Of a stretch of DNA of 64,000 nt, positions 8,557-14,964 are shown piece after piece. The translations under genes and the position numbers were made by a program. The first letter of the stretch is position 1; each line of letters begins with the position of its first letter. A model generated the notes under the pieces. It ran no database searches, was not told the origin of the DNA, and saw only the letters and a program-made list of their open reading frames with translations. Origin of the DNA: Micromonospora musae (GTDB lineage: Bacteria > Actinomycetota > Actinomycetes > Mycobacteriales > Micromonosporaceae); contig NZ_RAZT01000024.1 in the NCBI RefSeq assembly GCF_003626635.1, positions 1 through 64,000 of the forward strand, read 5' to 3'.

Positions 8557-10925
8557 CCGTCCACGACGCCCCGGCGGCGGCCGACGTGGAGCGGGCCGCC
8601 GCCGGAAGCGGCCCGGCCGGCGGACCAGGCCGGCGGCGTTGGATCGTGGCAGCGCTGCGGGCGGCACCCGTGCCGCTCGCGCTCATCGTCATGACCGCGT
8701 TGTCGGGGGTGGTGCTTGGCCGGGTGTACGCAGGCCCGCTGCTGCCCCAGCTCGTCGCCGTCGCCGCAGCCGGTTCGGTGCTGGTCGGGGTGGCCGCCCG
8801 ACGGCTGCCGTCCTGGCTGGTCGCACCGCTGTCGGTGCTGGCCATGGCGGCCTTCACCGGCTGGTCGATGCGGCTGGCCGCGGCCCGCGCCGACCTGCCG
8901 GGCGGCCTGGCCGACGTGACCGTGGACGCCGCCCGCAACGGCATCCCCCGCCTGCTGACCGCGATGATCCCCGTCGAACCCACGCCGGACACGCTGCTCG
9001 TCCCGCTGGTGGCAACCTGGCTCGCCGGGCTCGCCGCCGCCGAGGTGGCGCTGCGGGGCGGCCGGGTGCTCGCCGGCTACCTGCCCGCCGTGCTCCTGTA
9101 CGCGGGCGCGCTCTACCTGGTCGGGCCGAACGCCGCGCCCGCGCTGTGGCCCACCATCGTCTTCGTGACGGTCGCGGCCCTCGGCCTGGTCACCTCCGCC
9201 CGGCCGGGCCCGGACGCCGTCGACCCGGTCGCCGGGCCGGCGCCGACGCTGCGGGCCGTCGTACGGCTGCGCCTCGCGGCGGGCACGGTGCTCGGGCTGG
9301 TCGTGGTGATCGGCCTGGTCGCGGCGCTCGGCCCGACGGTGGTCGCGCAGGTCGACGGCCGGCCGGTGGACCCCCGCCGGTACGTCGAACCGCCGAGGGT
9401 GGAGACGCTGGACGAGAACCCGCTGGTCCGGATCTCCGGCTGGGCGCTGCACCCGGAACAGGAGCTGCTGCGGGTACGCACCGACGGGCCGGTCTCGGAC
9501 GCGACGGCGTCGCCCGGTTCGTCGGTGGGGCCGGCCGACCGGTCGCGCGGCGACCGGGCCCGGATCCGGCTGGCGGTGCTCAGCGACTACGACGGGGTGA
9601 CCTGGCGGGTCGGCGCGACGTACCGCAACGCGGGGCGGATCCTGCCGGCGGTCACCCCGACGTCCGGCAGCACCATCGAGACCGTCCGGCAGGAGATCAC
9701 CATCAGCGAGTTGAGCGGACGGCTGCTGCCGGCGGTCGCCACTCCCCGCGAGGTCAGCGGCTCGCGGGTGGCGTACGACCCGCTGACTGGCACGCTGATC
9801 CGGCCCGAGGGGCTGGCCCCCGGACTGCGGTACACGGTCACGTCGGACCGGGAACGCCCCGACGAGAATCTGCTCTCCATCGCGGACGTACCGGCCGGTG
9901 ACCCGGTGGGCCGGGTGCTGCGGGTACCCGACGGGGTGCCCGAGCCGCTGCGTCGCCTCGCCGCCCAGCTCGTCGAGGAGAACGGCGCCCCGTACGCCCG
10001 GGCCACGGCCGTCGAGGAGTTCCTCGCCGAGCACTACCGGCTGGTCGCGGACGCGCCGAGCGGGCACGCGTACCCGAACCTGGCGTTCTTCCTCTTCGGC
10101 CCCCGTAACGGCGGCGGGCAGCGCGGCACGTCGGAGCAGTTCGCCGCCGCGTTCGCGGTGCTCGGCCGGCTCACCGGCCTGCCGACCCGGGTGGTGGTCG
10201 GCTTCGAGTCGACCGGGGACGGGCCGGTGCGGGCCGGCGACGCCTACGCCTGGCCGGAGGTGCTCTTCGACGGGGTCGGCTGGGTGCCGTTCAATCCGCT
10301 GCCCCGCCCCGACGACGAGCCCCGACCGGTGGAGGAGGACTTCCGCCCGACGCCGGAGGACCCGCCGCCGTCCGAGGCGCCCCAGCCGTCCGCGGAGCCC
10401 ACCGGGTCACCGGAGCCCGCGGCGGCACCGGGCGGGCCCGCGCAGAGCCGGGGCGTACCGACAGCGGTGCTGGTGGGGGGCGGGACCGGCGGCCTTCTCC
10501 TGCTCGTCGGGGCGGCGCTGCTGGTCCTGCTGGCGATGCGCCGGGCCCTCACCCGCGGCCGGCTGCGACGGGGTGACCCCGGTGAGCGCATCGCCGGCGC
10601 CTGGCGGGAGGTCACGGACGCGCTGCGGCTGGCCGGCCGGCCGGTCGGCGCCGACCTGGCCGCCACCGAGGTCGCCCGGCTGGCCCGCAGCGCCGTGCCC
10701 GGGCCGACGCCCGCCGTGCCGGACCGGCCCGGGGTGGCCGCCGACGTCGGCGAGTTGGCCGACCTGCTCAACCAGGTCGGCTTCGCCCCCGGCTCGGCCA
10801 CCGGTGAGCAGGCCGACCGCGCCACCGGGATCGCCCGGGCCTACGTGGACGGTCTGCGCGCCAGCCGTCCCCGCTGGCGGCGGCTGCTCTGGCCCATCCA
10901 CCCCGGCCCGCTGCGCTGGCGCTGA
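8550..10925 (+). CDS. TgpA-like transglutaminase-fold membrane protein, catalytic triad replaced
   Basis: A 791-residue protein with five to six N-terminal transmembrane helices (TgpA N-terminal type), a periplasm-side transglutaminase-like core near 500-600, a Pro/Glu linker, one more helix near 640-665 and a C-terminal cytoplasmic tail. ATG 8550 is preceded by GGGACGGG and overlaps the DUF58 stop; GTG 8553 is an alternative. The core is recognisable (EQFAAAFAVLGRLTGLPTRV), but the usual Cys, His and Asp align with Ser528 (GTSEQFA), Tyr566 (DAYAWPE) and Asn582 (VPFNPLP). Spacing of 38 and 16 residues fits the triad positions. This argues for a non-enzymatic or altered role alongside MoxR and DUF58. 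Confidence 0.9.
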   Translation: MVTVHDAPAAADVERAAAGSGPAGGPGRRRWIVAALRAAPVPLALIVMTALSGVVLGRVYAGPLLPQLVAVAAAGSVLVGVAARRLPSWLVAPLSVLAMAAFTGWSMRLAAARADLPGGLADVTVDAARNGIPRLLTAMIPVEPTPDTLLVPLVATWLAGLAAAEVALRGGRVLAGYLPAVLLYAGALYLVGPNAAPALWPTIVFVTVAALGLVTSARPGPDAVDPVAGPAPTLRAVVRLRLAAGTVLGLVVVIGLVAALGPTVVAQVDGRPVDPRRYVEPPRVETLDENPLVRISGWALHPEQELLRVRTDGPVSDATASPGSSVGPADRSRGDRARIRLAVLSDYDGVTWRVGATYRNAGRILPAVTPTSGSTIETVRQEITISELSGRLLPAVATPREVSGSRVAYDPLTGTLIRPEGLAPGLRYTVTSDRERPDENLLSIADVPAGDPVGRVLRVPDGVPEPLRRLAAQLVEENGAPYARATAVEEFLAEHYRLVADAPSGHAYPNLAFFLFGPRNGGGQRGTSEQFAAAFAVLGRLTGLPTRVVVGFESTGDGPVRAGDAYAWPEVLFDGVGWVPFNPLPRPDDEPRPVEEDFRPTPEDPPPSEAPQPSAEPTGSPEPAAAPGGPAQSRGVPTAVLVGGGTGGLLLLVGAALLVLLAMRRALTRGRLRRGDPGERIAGAWREVTDALRLAGRPVGADLAATEVARLARSAVPGPTPAVPDRPGVAADVGELADLLNQVGFAPGSATGEQADRATGIARAYVDGLRASRPRWRRLLWPIHPGPLRWR

Positions 10926-11019
10926 CCGGATCGAGGTGCGGGTCGGCTGTTCGTCGACCCGTCGACGATGCGACCGAAAGGCCATTGCCTGCTTCTCCGG
11001 GCTGCGGCAGCCTTCAGGG

Positions 11020-11514
11020 GTGATCGAGACGCTTGTGCTGACCGAGGGTGACTGGAAGATCTGGCGGGAGCTGCGGCTCGCCGCGCTGACGGAGGCCCCG
11101 TACGCCTTCGGTTCGCAGCTGGCCGACTGGCAGGGCGACGGCGACCGGGAGGACCGCTGGCGTGGTCGGCTCGCCATCGCCGGCGCGTTCAACGTGGTGG
11201 CGATGCTCGACGGGCAGCCGGTCGGGATGGCCAGCGGGGTGCCGACCGATCGGGACGGCGTCGTCGAGCTGATCTCGATGTACGTGGCGCCGGTCGGACG
11301 TGGCCGAGGGCTTGGCGACCATCTCCTGCGCGCCGTGGAGCGGTGGGCTCGGCAGGTGGGCGCCGGAACGCTACGGCTGGCCGTGGTGGAGGGGAACGAG
11401 AACGCCTCTGCGCTTTACCGACGCAACGGCTTCCACAACACGGGCGAGCTCGGCGACCTGATGCCCGACGGGGTCCGCCGGGAGCACATCATGGTCAAGC
11501 CTCTGGCTGCTTAA
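11020..11514 (+). CDS. GNAT-family N-acetyltransferase
   Basis: A 164-residue protein starting at GTG (VIETLVLTEGDW). It has the complete GNAT fold: an N-terminal helix-strand (WRELRLAAL--APYAFGS), the central strand (VAMLDGQPVGMASG), motif A for acetyl-CoA binding (MYVAPVGRGRGLGDHLL, fitting Q/R-x-x-G-x-G/A) and the motif B region (NASALYRRNGF). It would transfer acetyl groups from acetyl-CoA to an amine; the substrate cannot be read from the sequence. It follows the transglutaminase gene after about 95 bases and is probably a separate unit. The frame extends upstream, but family alignment begins at the chosen GTG. Confidence 0.85.
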   Translation: MIETLVLTEGDWKIWRELRLAALTEAPYAFGSQLADWQGDGDREDRWRGRLAIAGAFNVVAMLDGQPVGMASGVPTDRDGVVELISMYVAPVGRGRGLGDHLLRAVERWARQVGAGTLRLAVVEGNENASALYRRNGFHNTGELGDLMPDGVRREHIMVKPLAA

Positions 11515-11534
11515 CGCGCCGGCTGCTCTCGGCC

Positions 11535-11802
11535 GGTTCACCGCCGGCCGTGGGCGTCCGGCGCTGCACTCGGCCGTCGCCTCGCCGAGCACTTCGCCGC
11601 CGCCGAACGCGAGCCCGGCGTCAGCCACCGACGCCTTCTTCGACCCAGCTCCGAGGAACTGGTGGCGAACCTGCTGCTCGCCGCCGCCGTTTCCGGCCGG
11701 GACATCCTCGCCGCTACAGGTGGTCGGTCAGCCCCCGCGACGACGAACCGGCGATGCTGCTGCGCGAACATGCGCTGGGGCGGACGACCGCTCGCCGCGT
11801 GA
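11535..11802 (+). other. Unassigned open stretch, possible gene remnant
   Basis: Between the GNAT gene and the minus-strand genes, one plus-strand frame stays open to a TGA at 11800-11802. It reads as plausible helical protein (GRRLAEHFAAAEREPGVSHR, then SEELVANLLLAAAVSGRDIL). I see no start codon with a ribosome binding site and do not recognise a family. It may be a decayed gene or chance coding in GC-rich DNA. Confidence 0.25.
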
Positions 11803-12042
11803 TCAGTCGCTGACGTTCAACGTCGCGTACTCCTGCACGCCGAGCCCGGCCAGCACGGAACGAACCCGTTCCAGTGTGACGCCGCGATCGAGGCTTCCCT
11901 CGATCTCCAGGTCGAGATGACAACGTCCGATCCCGCTGCCCGCGCCCGTGATCTCGCCGTCGGGGCCGAACGCGGCGTCCAGCGCTTCCTCGACCTCATC
12001 CCGGTCGATGGGCAGACCGGCAAAGACGATCTCAACGAACAC
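11803..12042 (-). CDS. Small conserved-looking hypothetical protein
   Basis: A 79-residue acidic protein (MFVEIVFAGLPIDRDEVEEAL) starting at GTG behind a strong AGGGGAGG about eight bases upstream. The pattern (short beta strands, a helix, then GRCHLDLEIEGSLDRGVTLE) suggests a small ferredoxin-like alpha/beta fold, but I recognise no named family. Its start lies 11 bases inside the end of the upstream gene, so the two are translationally coupled. No signal peptide or membrane segment is present, so it is probably cytoplasmic. Confidence 0.7.
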   Translation of the reverse strand: MFVEIVFAGLPIDRDEVEEALDAAFGPDGEITGAGSGIGRCHLDLEIEGSLDRGVTLERVRSVLAGLGVQEYATLNVSD

Positions 12043-12463
12043 CGCGTTCCTCCCCTGCGACCCGGCGAACCATACCGGTCACGGCACTAGCTCGGCCAGC
12101 CATGACCAAGGGATGTGCGTGCTCCTTTGCGCACTCTTCGTCGTCGGGAAGCACGGCGTTCAACACTTGCTGGGTGATGCTTTCCCGAGTCTCAACGAGC
12201 GGAATGACACCACCCGGGACGCCGGTTGATCTAGCAGTGACAGCGAACCCACGTTGCGCGTGCAGGAGCACGCGCCGCCCGTCCTCCAGAATCGCGAGCT
12301 CACTGACCGTGAAGCTCCGGGTAGTCGCATCATGGCGGTACGCCCCTCGGAGATTGCAGCTGGCAACTAGGCCAACGATGCGGCCGGGCTCGACTGGGGA
12401 AAGATTTTCGGGAGCACGGTAGGCGCCCGGGTGCGGGCGCCAACCGGCTTCTCCGCTGCTCAC
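12032..12463 (-). CDS. Hypothetical protein, coupled to downstream small gene
   Basis: A 143-residue protein of unknown family (MSSGEAGWRPHPGAYRAPEN). It has a beta-rich middle (RSFTVSELAILEDGRRVLLH) and a helical segment (ESITQQVLNAVLPDDEECAK), with no signal peptide or membrane helix. It overlaps the next gene by 11 bases, making a two-gene unit with shared translation. Codon use matches the surroundings less well in its first third, which is richer in A and T. It could belong with the neighbouring immunity-like small genes, but nothing in the sequence proves that. Confidence 0.65.
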   Translation of the reverse strand: MSSGEAGWRPHPGAYRAPENLSPVEPGRIVGLVASCNLRGAYRHDATTRSFTVSELAILEDGRRVLLHAQRGFAVTARSTGVPGGVIPLVETRESITQQVLNAVLPDDEECAKEHAHPLVMAGRASAVTGMVRRVAGEERGVR

Positions 12464-12727
12464 TGCCTAACTCCCGAGATTCCCGTGATCGTTCCTGCTG
12501 TACCTAACTAAACCGTGTCATCTGATCACCGGTTACGGGCGTCGCCGGGACGGCGGCAGCTAACGATCAGGGGCTACACGCGCGGTTCACGGCACCCCCG
12601 TAGTACCACCCAGAAGCGTCGACAACACCGTTAGATCCACACTCCCGGCCGCGCATCGTGGAGAAGTGCTTGGAGTCATCACCGAGGTGGTCGGCCTGCC
12701 GCTTCGCACGGTGAAGGCGTCGACACG

Positions 12728-13174
12728 CTACAGATGGAGTACGGGTTGGTCGCCATAGGGACCGATGGCTAACACTCTGGTGAGACCCTCTCGGAGGGCA
12801 GCGCGGTCGTCGGCGCTGACGGCGAGTTGGAGTTCCAGGACTGGTGGCCAGCCAAAGATCCGCTGGGCTTCGTCGTTGACCGTGAGCATGAGGTGGTCGT
12901 GGGTCATTCGGCATTCGGCTACGCCGCCGTAGAGCGTCCGGTGGCCGGCGACCATGGCTGCAACCGCGAGAGGATTGGTGACATTCACCGGCTCTGGTGG
13001 ACTGTCGACCATGCAGTACCCCTCCTCCCGCTCATCCTCGTCATCGGCGAGTTGGAACTCGAGGTACCGGCCGGTCAAGTCTGGCAACTCGGCGAGGCTG
13101 ACAGCGAGGTACGCCATCCCCACCTGGTCTTCGGTGTGCTGGGTGACATCCACCCGGCGAATAGTCCATGCCAT
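12728..13174 (-). CDS. Imm10-like immunity-family protein (orphan)
   Basis: A 148-residue protein. The ATG at 13174 (MAWTIRRVDVTQ) is preceded by GGGAG about ten bases upstream; a longer open frame exists but lacks such a site. The C-terminal half has the pattern I associate with immunity protein 10: an AYGGV-like motif (TLYGGVAECRM), then alternating strands (HLMLTVNDEAQRIFG, LELQLAVSADDRAAL) and a final helix ending L-RVL. Imm10 proteins neutralise cognate polymorphic toxins in the cytoplasm. No toxin gene is adjacent, so this would be an orphan. It sits with two other small minus-strand genes of similar size. The family call is from remembered patterns. Confidence 0.5.
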   Translation of the reverse strand: MAWTIRRVDVTQHTEDQVGMAYLAVSLAELPDLTGRYLEFQLADDEDEREEGYCMVDSPPEPVNVTNPLAVAAMVAGHRTLYGGVAECRMTHDHLMLTVNDEAQRIFGWPPVLELQLAVSADDRAALREGLTRVLAIGPYGDQPVLHL

Positions 13175-13214
13175 CTGGCGCTCCCTTCCACGCGCGTGAC
13201 CGTACGCTATCTCG

Positions 13215-13379
13215 CTACAGGCCCCCCATGTCCGCGGTGCCACCTACCTCGGAAACCTCGATCAGTGAGCCTTTGCTGGCCAGAGGGGCCTTGCCCGCCA
13301 GCAGGTACCAGTGGGGATGGCGGACCCACTCGAGGTCGGTACTCGGTGAACTGCTCTCCCTCAGCCCTGTCGATGTCAT
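13215..13379 (-). CDS. Small ORF or frameshifted gene remnant
   Basis: A 54-codon frame whose C-terminal part looks strongly protein-like (DLEWVRHPHWYLLAGKAPLA, then SLIEVSEVGG). No ribosome binding site precedes the ATG. In the neighbouring frame just upstream, NDIDRAEGEQFTEY also looks protein-like. The real gene may therefore have begun in that frame and now be broken by a shift near 13340. It ends 41 bases before the Imm10-like gene on the same strand and may once have been co-transcribed with it. Function is unknown. Confidence 0.35.
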   Translation of the reverse strand: MTSTGLRESSSPSTDLEWVRHPHWYLLAGKAPLASKGSLIEVSEVGGTADMGGL

Positions 13380-13427
13380 TGAGCAACGACTGCGAGGCCA
13401 CCGGCGGGAAGTCCTGTCAGCTCATGG

Positions 13428-13733
13428 TCACTGCAGGTAGGCGCAAGTGGCGAGGAAGGTCTTCATCGACTCGGCGTCAGCCACCATCCGCACCTCGTGG
13501 ATAGTGGATGTCCCACCGGGGCCGTCGATGCGCAACTCGAAGGAGTCCTTTCTTTGCCCAATGAAGGTAGAAAGCAGGGAACCGATCTGCTCACAGTCGT
13601 CCCAGCTGTTGACCTGAACCGCGACACCCGAGTCGGTGGTGGCAGCCGGGGCACCCCGATCGGCGATCCACTTCTGAACGGCGAAGTTGACCTGTGGGTC
13701 ATCGCCGATGAACTCGATCGTCAACTCAGTCAC
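13428..13733 (-). CDS. Small hypothetical protein in immunity-like cluster
   Basis: A 101-residue protein (MTELTIEFIGDDPQVNFAVQ) starting at GTG behind GAAGGTGG. It alternates short strands and helices (KWIADRGAP, CEQIGSLLSTFIGQRKDSFE) and ends with a helix after a Met/Ala-rich turn. I recognise no family. Size, orientation and acidic character resemble the Imm10-like gene downstream, and the three genes at 12728-13733 lie in one direction with small gaps. That makes a set of immunity or regulatory proteins possible, but only by context. Confidence 0.6.
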   Translation of the reverse strand: MTELTIEFIGDDPQVNFAVQKWIADRGAPAATTDSGVAVQVNSWDDCEQIGSLLSTFIGQRKDSFELRIDGPGGTSTIHEVRMVADAESMKTFLATCAYLQ

Positions 13734-13758
13734 CGTTGTACCACCTTCGAAGCACGAC

Positions 13759-14382
13759 CTAGCGGAAATGAAAGGACGCTGGCGTCAGGCCTGGACCAGA
13801 ACGATGGTTTCGAGCGGTCGCTGTTGGCGGCGCGGCGGGACCGGCGTTATGCGGGACGAAAGCCGGATCGCGTTGCGTGTTCGCGTACTGGGCCGCCGTC
13901 CCGGTCGAGCCGTCGAGCTGTTCGCGCAGGATGTCGGCGTGTCCGGCATGCCGATTGGTCTCGGTCAGCACGTGCACCAGGATGTTGAACAGCTTGACGT
14001 TGGGGCGTGGCCACCAGGGCACGTGCCCAGGGGCGTCGACGGCGAGCGCGGTGATCGTCGCGTCCGAGTGCTTCGACACGCGGCGGTACCGGTCGATGAT
14101 CTCCTCGCGGGTCTCGTGCTCCGTCGCCCACAGAAGCGCGCCGGGCTCCCGGACGTCGTTCCACCGGGGCATCGGCTCGGGGAACGGCCGGTCGAAGACG
14201 TCGCCGAAGTACCAGGATTCCGAGATCGACAGGTGCTTGACCAGGCCGAGCAGGTTGGTTCCGGTCATGGTCAGCGGGCGGCGGATGTCGTACTCGGGCA
14301 ACCCGTCGAGCTTCCACAGCATCGTTTCGCGGATCTCGCGCAAGTCGTTGTGCAGGTACTCCTTTGCGAATTCATCGATCAT
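13759..14382 (-). CDS. DinB-like (DUF664) protein, possibly altered C-terminus
   Basis: A 207-residue protein from ATG 14382 (MIDEFAKEYLHNDLREIRET). The pattern fits the DUF664 branch of the DinB four-helix bundle: MLWKLDGL near the start, SISESWYFGDVF in the middle, and NILVHVLTETNRHAGHADIL with the conserved H-GH pair, where a metal ligand site lies. DinB proteins are often metal-dependent thiol S-transferases or damage-induced proteins. The last 35 residues are low-complexity (GPAAPPTATARNHR) and unlike the usual 'RDPAW---' ending, so a frameshift near 13860 may have replaced the C-terminus. Confidence 0.8.
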   Translation of the reverse strand: MIDEFAKEYLHNDLREIRETMLWKLDGLPEYDIRRPLTMTGTNLLGLVKHLSISESWYFGDVFDRPFPEPMPRWNDVREPGALLWATEHETREEIIDRYRRVSKHSDATITALAVDAPGHVPWWPRPNVKLFNILVHVLTETNRHAGHADILREQLDGSTGTAAQYANTQRDPAFVPHNAGPAAPPTATARNHRSGPGLTPASFHFR

Positions 14383-14422
14383 GACGATCGAGCCTGCCAC
14401 GCGCACCCGGCCGGCTCAAGCC

Positions 14423-14875
14423 TCACATGTGTTGGCCGTGCTGCTCGACCAGGGCGGTCAGTAGCCGCGCGAGCTGCTCCCGTTCCGCCGCGGTCAGCGG
14501 CGCCAGGACCTCGTCCTCCACGTCGGCGAGCAGCTTGTCGAGTTTGTGCAGCTGCCGACGTCCCTGCGGGGTGAGCGTGATCAGGTTGCGGCGGCGGTCG
14601 GCGGGGTCGGGTGCGCGCTCCACCTGGTCGCGAGCGGCCAGCTCGTTGATGACGGCGACCAAGTCGCTGCGGTAGATGCGGGTCCGGTCGCTGAGTTCGG
14701 CCTGGCTGACCGCGCCGAACTCGTCGAGCGTGGCGAGCACGGCGTAGTGCCACTTCCGGGCGTCCGCCCGCGCCAGCTCCTCGTTCACCCGGCGATCGGC
14801 CTGCATGGCGGCCTGGGACAGCAGCCGGGTCCGGAGGTCCCGTAGCCGCTGCGCGCCCGTCGTGCTGTCGTCCAC
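14423..14875 (-). CDS. MarR-family transcriptional regulator
   Basis: A 150-residue winged-helix protein starting at GTG. The helix-turn-helix is AVSQAELSDRTRIYRSDLVA and the wing carries the MarR hallmark DPADRRRNLITLTPQG. N- and C-terminal helices would form the dimer interface. It is transcribed divergently from the dehalogenase fusion. The 90-base gap holds two mirror-image 17-bp palindromes, one 20 bases before this start. That is a classic arrangement for a MarR repressor controlling itself and its neighbour in response to a small, often phenolic or toxic, ligand. Confidence 0.92.
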   Translation of the reverse strand: MDDSTTGAQRLRDLRTRLLSQAAMQADRRVNEELARADARKWHYAVLATLDEFGAVSQAELSDRTRIYRSDLVAVINELAARDQVERAPDPADRRRNLITLTPQGRRQLHKLDKLLADVEDEVLAPLTAAEREQLARLLTALVEQHGQHM

Positions 14876-14894
14876 GGCACGAGGGTACCACTTG

Positions 14895-14911
14895 CGTTAG
14901 TCACACTAACG
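14895..14911. promoter_or_regulatory. MarR operator 1
   Basis: CGTTAGTCACACTAACG is a perfect palindrome (7-bp arms, 3-bp centre) located 20 bases upstream of the marR start. Its exact reverse complement occurs again at 14933. Placement between divergent genes and palindromic form fit a MarR-family dimer site. Confidence 0.85.
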
Positions 14912-14932
14912 ATCTACTGTGAGGCGAACTAG

Positions 14933-14949
14933 CGTTAGTGTGACTAACG
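14933..14949. promoter_or_regulatory. MarR operator 2
   Basis: CGTTAGTGTGACTAACG is the exact reverse complement of operator 1. It sits 38 bp away centre to centre and ends 15 bases before the GTG of the fusion gene, just ahead of its GGAGG. Binding here would block expression of the dehalogenase fusion. Confidence 0.85.
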
Positions 14950-14964
14950 ATTGGAGGTGGCGTC

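Noticed and set aside
7731..10067. Long minus-strand open frame opposite the DUF58 and transglutaminase-like genes
   Set aside because: Low-complexity Arg/Gln/His-rich reading; the plus strand has clear domains and overlapping starts.
12567..12727. Minus-strand text reading DDSKHFSTMRGRECGSNG and onward
   Set aside because: It looks protein-like but overlaps the end of the Imm10-like gene, has no start site and no family I recognise. It may be a remnant.
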